7,834 bases of DNA from Clostridia bacterium (GTDB taxonomy: Bacteria; Bacillota; Clostridia; Lutisporales; Lutisporaceae): NCBI GenBank assembly GCA_029256365.1, contig JAQSYB010000088.1:1-7834 (forward strand). The letters run 5' to 3'. Shown one piece after another: positions 4,813 to 7,834 of the stretch. Within the stretch, counting starts at the first letter, position 1; each line of letters starts with the position of its first letter. A model generated the notes under the pieces. That model saw only the letters and a list, made by a program, of their open reading frames with translations. It was not told the DNA's origin and did not search any database. The translations under genes and the position numbers were made by a program.

Positions 4813-5973
4813 TTATTTGTAATTCCCTCTATAAAGCTTCATCATAGCACCTGCCAGCCAATTGTCTTTCTTTAGCTTTACTGCCTGATACATACAAAGC
4901 TCATGGCAGCACATACATTCAATACAAATCTTGTAATCTATGATCTTTGTGTCCTTATTGATCGCTTGAACGGGACAGCTCTCTATGCACATATTGCAGC
5001 TCTTGCACAGTTTCTTATCAACCATTGGTCTAGCTTTCAAAAAGTCTATCACCTTAATAACGGCTTTATCATTCCGTTTTTTACTGCTGCCAAAACGCTT
5101 GGGCAGAGTGAAGCCCTCTAAGGTAGGTATTTCATGATAATCTCCCAAAAGCTCAATGTTTTCAAGTCTTCCTTCTCCAATTCCACGTTCCATAGCTGTT
5201 TGTAGGATTGGTACATCCTGTATATTTAAATGCAGCATTTTTGCTGCTACTACATCCAATGCCAAGGGATCTTCGCTTATCAATATTTTACCAGCAGCAT
5301 AGGTTCCTCCTGCAGTGGGACCTTCCCCTTGCATTGCGGTGATACCATCCATTATGTGCAGCTTAATTTTACATGCCTTGTGAATATCTGCTGTTATTTC
5401 ACCAAAGTACTTTGGGTCTGGTGCTAGTTTATGGAAATCAGCCTTCTTTAAGCCAGGTATACAGCCAAACACATTTTTCACAGCACCAGTATAAATCGCG
5501 GCACTATGGGTCTTCAACTTAGGAAGATTTATGACAACATCCGCTTCAAACATAGGCTTTGCAAGATGCATTTCCTTCACAATTCCACTTTCTGGTTTGA
5601 TAGAAACAACACCCTCGCTGTCAAAATTCTTAATCACTGCTCCCTCTTCTGCCGCTACAGCCTCAAGTCCAGACACCTTTAAACTTTTTCCCGTTGGTGC
5701 AATCCCTGCTATAGCTCCACCAGAGCTGTCACCAATCCATACCTGACATCCCTTGCCCTTCAATATTCTCGTAATGGCTCTTACAAATTCACTATGCGTA
5801 ATCGCACCTGAGTCAGATGTTTTAGGCCCTATGAGATTCACCTTCAACAAGACCTTCATATTTGGTTTAATGTATTTGTCCCAGCCACCCAACTGCAGCA
5901 TTGCTTGATTTAATTTATCCATAACCACTTGAACCTGATAGCTGCTGCACTCTAATAAGACTACCTTACTCAT
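4813..5973 (-). CDS. DUF362 domain protein with two C-terminal 4Fe-4S clusters
   Basis: A 386-residue cytoplasmic protein without signal peptide or membrane helix. Residues 1 to about 300 are a DUF362 domain, with KVLLKVNLIGPKTSDSGAIT (40-59), a GDSSGG motif (81-86), NLPKLKTHSAAIYTGAVKNVFG (149-170, written here in parts: NLPKLKTH, AIYTGAVKN, FG) and SEDPLALDVVAAK (233-245). Two ferredoxin-type motifs follow: C323-x2-C326-x2-C329-x3-C333 and C350-x2-C353-x2-C356-x3-C360, with an extra cysteine C355. This suggests an electron-transfer or Fe-S-dependent role; the substrate of the DUF362 family is not generally established, so I name none. GGAGG at 5980-5984 lies seven bases before the ATG, and a promoter at 6016-6044 suggests independent transcription from the molybdopterin gene upstream. 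The family name is firm; the function is unknown. Confidence 0.92.
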   Translation of the reverse strand: MSKVVLLECSSYQVQVVMDKLNQAMLQLGGWDKYIKPNMKVLLKVNLIGPKTSDSGAITHSEFVRAITRILKGKGCQVWIGDSSGGAIAGIAPTGKSLKVSGLEAVAAEEGAVIKNFDSEGVVSIKPESGIVKEMHLAKPMFEADVVINLPKLKTHSAAIYTGAVKNVFGCIPGLKKADFHKLAPDPKYFGEITADIHKACKIKLHIMDGITAMQGEGPTAGGTYAAGKILISEDPLALDVVAAKMLHLNIQDVPILQTAMERGIGEGRLENIELLGDYHEIPTLEGFTLPKRFGSSKKRNDKAVIKVIDFLKARPMVDKKLCKSCNMCIESCPVQAINKDTKIIDYKICIECMCCHELCMYQAVKLKKDNWLAGAMMKLYRGNYK

Positions 5974-6015
5974 CTTTCTGCCTCCAAATGATATTTTTCA
6001 GATCGCGCTACAATA

Positions 6016-6044
6016 ATATTATCACCATAAAATACCATTTTCAA
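6016..6044 (-). promoter_or_regulatory. Sigma-A-type promoter of the DUF362 gene
   Basis: On the minus strand TTGAAA (6044-6039) and TAATAT (6021-6016) are separated by exactly 17 bases. The -10 ends 42 bases before ATG 5973. It is the best promoter match I found in the window. Confidence 0.7.
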
Positions 6045-6045
6045 C

Positions 6046-6062
6046 ATTTACCAATCGTAAAT
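6046..6062. promoter_or_regulatory. Operator-like dyad abutting the DUF362 promoter
   Basis: ATTTAC and GTAAAT form a perfect six-base inverted repeat around five bases, ending one base before the -35 box and starting just after the stop of the molybdopterin gene. The position suits an activator or repressor site. No regulator can be named, and a six-base dyad in AT-rich DNA may be chance. Confidence 0.35.
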
Positions 6063-6066
6063 CTAC

Positions 6067-7089
6067 TTATTTCCCAAAAGGGCACATAGGATAAGTACAA
6101 CACTTGCAACCCCAGCACAGCCCTCCATGACAATAAGCTACGAGATCCCTTCTCGTCAATTTTTCACCCGATAAGATTCTAGGAAGTATCACATCCAAGG
6201 AGGTACTTTTCAAAAATATAGCAGCACCAGGGATGCCCATAATTGCCGCATTGCCTTTAAAAGCCAGCATGAGCATATTGCCTGGCAGCAGTGGGACTCC
6301 ATAGGAAACAACATCCTCCGCCAAATTTTTTATTGCCTGGGGTGTCAAATCATCTGCATCTACCGACATGCCGCCGCAAGCCAGAACAACCTTTGCACCC
6401 CTTGCTATCATTTTGTTGATGCTTTTTTCTATTACGTGAACATCATCAGGACAATATTCAATTTCCAAAAGACTGCAGCCGTAATGTTTTATTTTTTCCT
6501 TCATGACAGAAGCAAAGCCATCCTTAATACGTCCTTCAAATACCTCTGTTCCAACTATTACCAATCCGATTTCAACAGGCTTCAGCTCAACTACTTGAAT
6601 TAAGCTGTTTTGATATGCAGCGCCAACAGCTTCTACCTGCAGTATCTTATCTTCATTTATTACTAAGGGGATTATTCTTGTTGCTGCAACGGATTGACCT
6701 ACCTCAACTAGCGTATTGGTATGCATTGTTGCAACTACCAACTCTTCTATATCATTGATCTGATTTAAGGCCTCCACATTAATTTTTACAACGCCTCTAT
6801 GCTTTGCCTTTAATTCTACCTTGCCCTCAGCGGGCACCGTGAAAGTCAGACCTCTGCCTGCAATTGCCTTGGCAATTCTAATCGCTGCATCATTTTCATG
6901 AACAGTTCCATCTTGTATCTCTATTATATTGATATGGTTTTTTCCCATGTTCTTCAAGGCCCCCACATCTTCTTGTTTTATCACATGACCTTTCTTGTAG
7001 GCAGCTCCCTTGAATTCACCTGGTACTATTTTCGTCAAATCATGAGCCAAAACCATTCCAATCGCTTCCTCTACTTTCACCTTGTTCAT
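6067..7089 (-). CDS. Molybdopterin-binding (MoaB/MoeA-type) domain protein with Cys-rich tail
   Basis: A 340-residue protein counted from ATG 7089, chosen because AAGGGGG at 7096-7102 is six bases upstream; ATG 7110 would place the ribosome site inside the gene. The first half has motifs such as VKVEEAIGMVLAHDLTKIVP and a middle beta-rich part (80-170). The MoCF-type domain spans about 172-310, with GLVIVGTEVFEGRIKD (175-190), the phosphate-loop-like CGGMSVDADD (238-247) and LPGNMLMLA. The tail carries six cysteines (C320, C325, C328, C330, C331, C336) and ends CPFGK, which suggests a metal or Fe-S site. The family is related to MoeA and MogA but has its own architecture; it is found near molybdenum hydroxylase genes of Clostridia, which agrees with the purine deaminase just upstream. 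A role in cofactor maturation or insertion is inference. Confidence 0.87.
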   Translation of the reverse strand: MNKVKVEEAIGMVLAHDLTKIVPGEFKGAAYKKGHVIKQEDVGALKNMGKNHINIIEIQDGTVHENDAAIRIAKAIAGRGLTFTVPAEGKVELKAKHRGVVKINVEALNQINDIEELVVATMHTNTLVEVGQSVAATRIIPLVINEDKILQVEAVGAAYQNSLIQVVELKPVEIGLVIVGTEVFEGRIKDGFASVMKEKIKHYGCSLLEIEYCPDDVHVIEKSINKMIARGAKVVLACGGMSVDADDLTPQAIKNLAEDVVSYGVPLLPGNMLMLAFKGNAAIMGIPGAAIFLKSTSLDVILPRILSGEKLTRRDLVAYCHGGLCWGCKCCTYPMCPFGK

Positions 7090-7095
7090 CACAAT

Positions 7096-7102
7096 CCCCC
7101 TT
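7096..7102 (-). promoter_or_regulatory. Ribosome binding site deciding the molybdopterin-protein start
   Basis: AAGGGGG on the minus strand, six bases before ATG 7089. It lies downstream of the two earlier in-frame ATGs (7110 and 7107), so these are unlikely starts. Confidence 0.75.
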
Positions 7103-7123
7103 ATCATCATGTATTTTATAAAT

Positions 7124-7145
7124 GGGATGCTGTGGGCAGCACCCC
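7124..7145 (-). promoter_or_regulatory. GC-rich hairpin overlapping the deaminase stop codon
   Basis: GGGGTGCTG (7145-7137) pairs with CAGCATCCC (7132-7124) through nine pairs, one of them G-T, with loop CCCA. Its first base is the last base of the TAG stop. It is followed by ATTTATAAAAT, not a proper U-run, so it may be a weak terminator, an attenuator or an mRNA-protecting structure between two cotranscribed genes. Confidence 0.5.
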
Positions 7146-7834
7146 TACCTTGATTGCAGCTTACGTTCTATACGAACGATTTCTGTTGCTGTTTGATGAG
7201 CTTCCTGCTGAATTTGCTGTGCATCTATGGTTATTAGCTCCCCATCCCTAACAACTATTTTACCGTTCACCATAGTCATTTTAACTAAATTAGTGTTTCC
7301 ACAGGTTACAATACCAACCAAAGGATCATGGCACCCTGCATAAGCAATGTCATTCATGTCAAATAACACAATATCAGCAGCTTTTCCCTTTTCTAATGTG
7401 CCGATATCATCTCTTCCAAGAACCTCTGCGCCGCCCCTTGTTGCCATTTTTAAAATTTCATAAGCATCTAAACCTGCTGTTCCATATTTCAAATGGTTGA
7501 TGAGATAGGTTCTTCTTACTTCTTCCCACATGTTTGAGCCATCATTGGAGGCACTGCCATCCACTGCAATGCCAACCTTGACTCCATGACTCAAAAGCTC
7601 TGCTGTTGGGCATATGCCGCTGGAAAGCTTCATATTTGAGCTGGGACAGTGGGCAACTCCAGATCCTTTCATAACCTTCATTTCTCGCTCATTCAAATGA
7701 ATCACATGAGCAAACCAAACATCATTTCCAATCCAACCAAGGCTTTCCATGAGTTCAACCGGTCTTTTTCCGTATTTTTCTATACAGAATTTTTCTTCAT
7801 CCAAGGTTTCTGCCAAATGTGTATGCAGCATAAC
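7145..7834 (-). CDS. Amidohydrolase, probable 8-oxoguanine deaminase (C-terminal part, runs off the right edge)
   Basis: The frame is open to the window edge; the first ATG (7829-7831) is internal, and about 229 residues of a protein usually near 450 are present. It is a metal-dependent TIM-barrel hydrolase of the guanine deaminase / TrzN / AtzB group. Visible are HTHLAET (barrel metal His and the Glu proton shuttle), DVWFAHVIHL (second His), VAHCPSSNMKLSSGI, and GIAVDGSASNDGSNMWEE with the metal-binding Asp. ATRGGAEVLGRDDIGTLEKG and KAADIVLFD follow, leading to the C-terminal beta domain. The first HxH ligand pair lies outside. The SSNMKLSSGICP and VDGSASNDGS stretches are what I associate with 8-oxoguanine deaminase, which turns 8-oxoguanine into urate; SsnA-like or hydroxyatrazine-type hydrolases are the alternatives. 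The following molybdopterin protein supports purine catabolism. Confidence 0.85.
   Translation of the reverse strand, partial: VMLHTHLAETLDEEKFCIEKYGKRPVELMESLGWIGNDVWFAHVIHLNEREMKVMKGSGVAHCPSSNMKLSSGICPTAELLSHGVKVGIAVDGSASNDGSNMWEEVRRTYLINHLKYGTAGLDAYEILKMATRGGAEVLGRDDIGTLEKGKAADIVLFDMNDIAYAGCHDPLVGIVTCGNTNLVKMTMVNGKIVVRDGELITIDAQQIQQEAHQTATEIVRIERKLQSR

Noticed and set aside
4813..5973. Possible selenocysteine codons in this or the neighbouring genes
   Set aside because: No in-frame UGA interrupts a conserved motif; all genes end at stops at their expected ends.
6898..7251. 117-codon open frame on the plus strand
   Set aside because: It crosses two well-supported minus-strand genes and has no recognisable domain or ribosome site; it is a shadow of their coding frames.
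1..7834. CRISPR array, phage or toxin-antitoxin system
   Set aside because: No regularly spaced direct repeats, phage-type genes or small overlapping toxin-antitoxin pairs are visible on either strand.

Overview
The window is AT-rich and compact. Every gene I can support is on the minus strand, so transcription runs from position 7834 towards position 1. Strong GGAGG-type ribosome sites, an intergenic U-tract terminator, ferredoxin-type Fe-S motifs, a molybdopterin-type protein and a purine deaminase suggest an anaerobic low-GC Firmicute of the class Clostridia. I cannot name the species.

Right part (7834 to 4813): the C-terminal half of an amidohydrolase resembling 8-oxoguanine deaminase enters from the right edge. 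It is followed by a molybdopterin-binding-domain protein with a Cys-rich tail. Together they look like the end of a purine / molybdenum-hydroxylase cluster lying mostly outside the window. A good sigma-A-type promoter next to a small dyad then starts a DUF362 protein with two 4Fe-4S motifs.

Middle (4812 to 3191): a 466-base gap without a gene holds two repeat structures. One is a 203-bp MITE-like element with 14-bp perfect terminal inverted repeats that can fold as a long stem carrying two inner hairpins. The other is a 72-bp imperfect palindrome resembling a common dispersed intergenic repeat. Next come a membrane-bound diguanylate cyclase with a NarX/PilJ-like extracytoplasmic segment and a clear intrinsic terminator.

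Left part (3190 to 1): a probable four-gene metal/redox operon. It encodes an HMA - TauE/SafE-like membrane - double cupredoxin-like fusion protein, a 42-residue 'LDCC motif' protein, an OmpR-family response regulator, and the start of its partner sensor histidine kinase. The kinase has a frameshift right after its start, inside what should be its first membrane helix. The domains suggest that the fusion protein and LDCC protein handle a thiophilic metal such as copper and that the two-component system senses it; this is inference.

The points most worth a second look are the 203-bp element, the small LDCC gene, the fusion protein with its Cys-rich linker and tail, and the broken kinase start.
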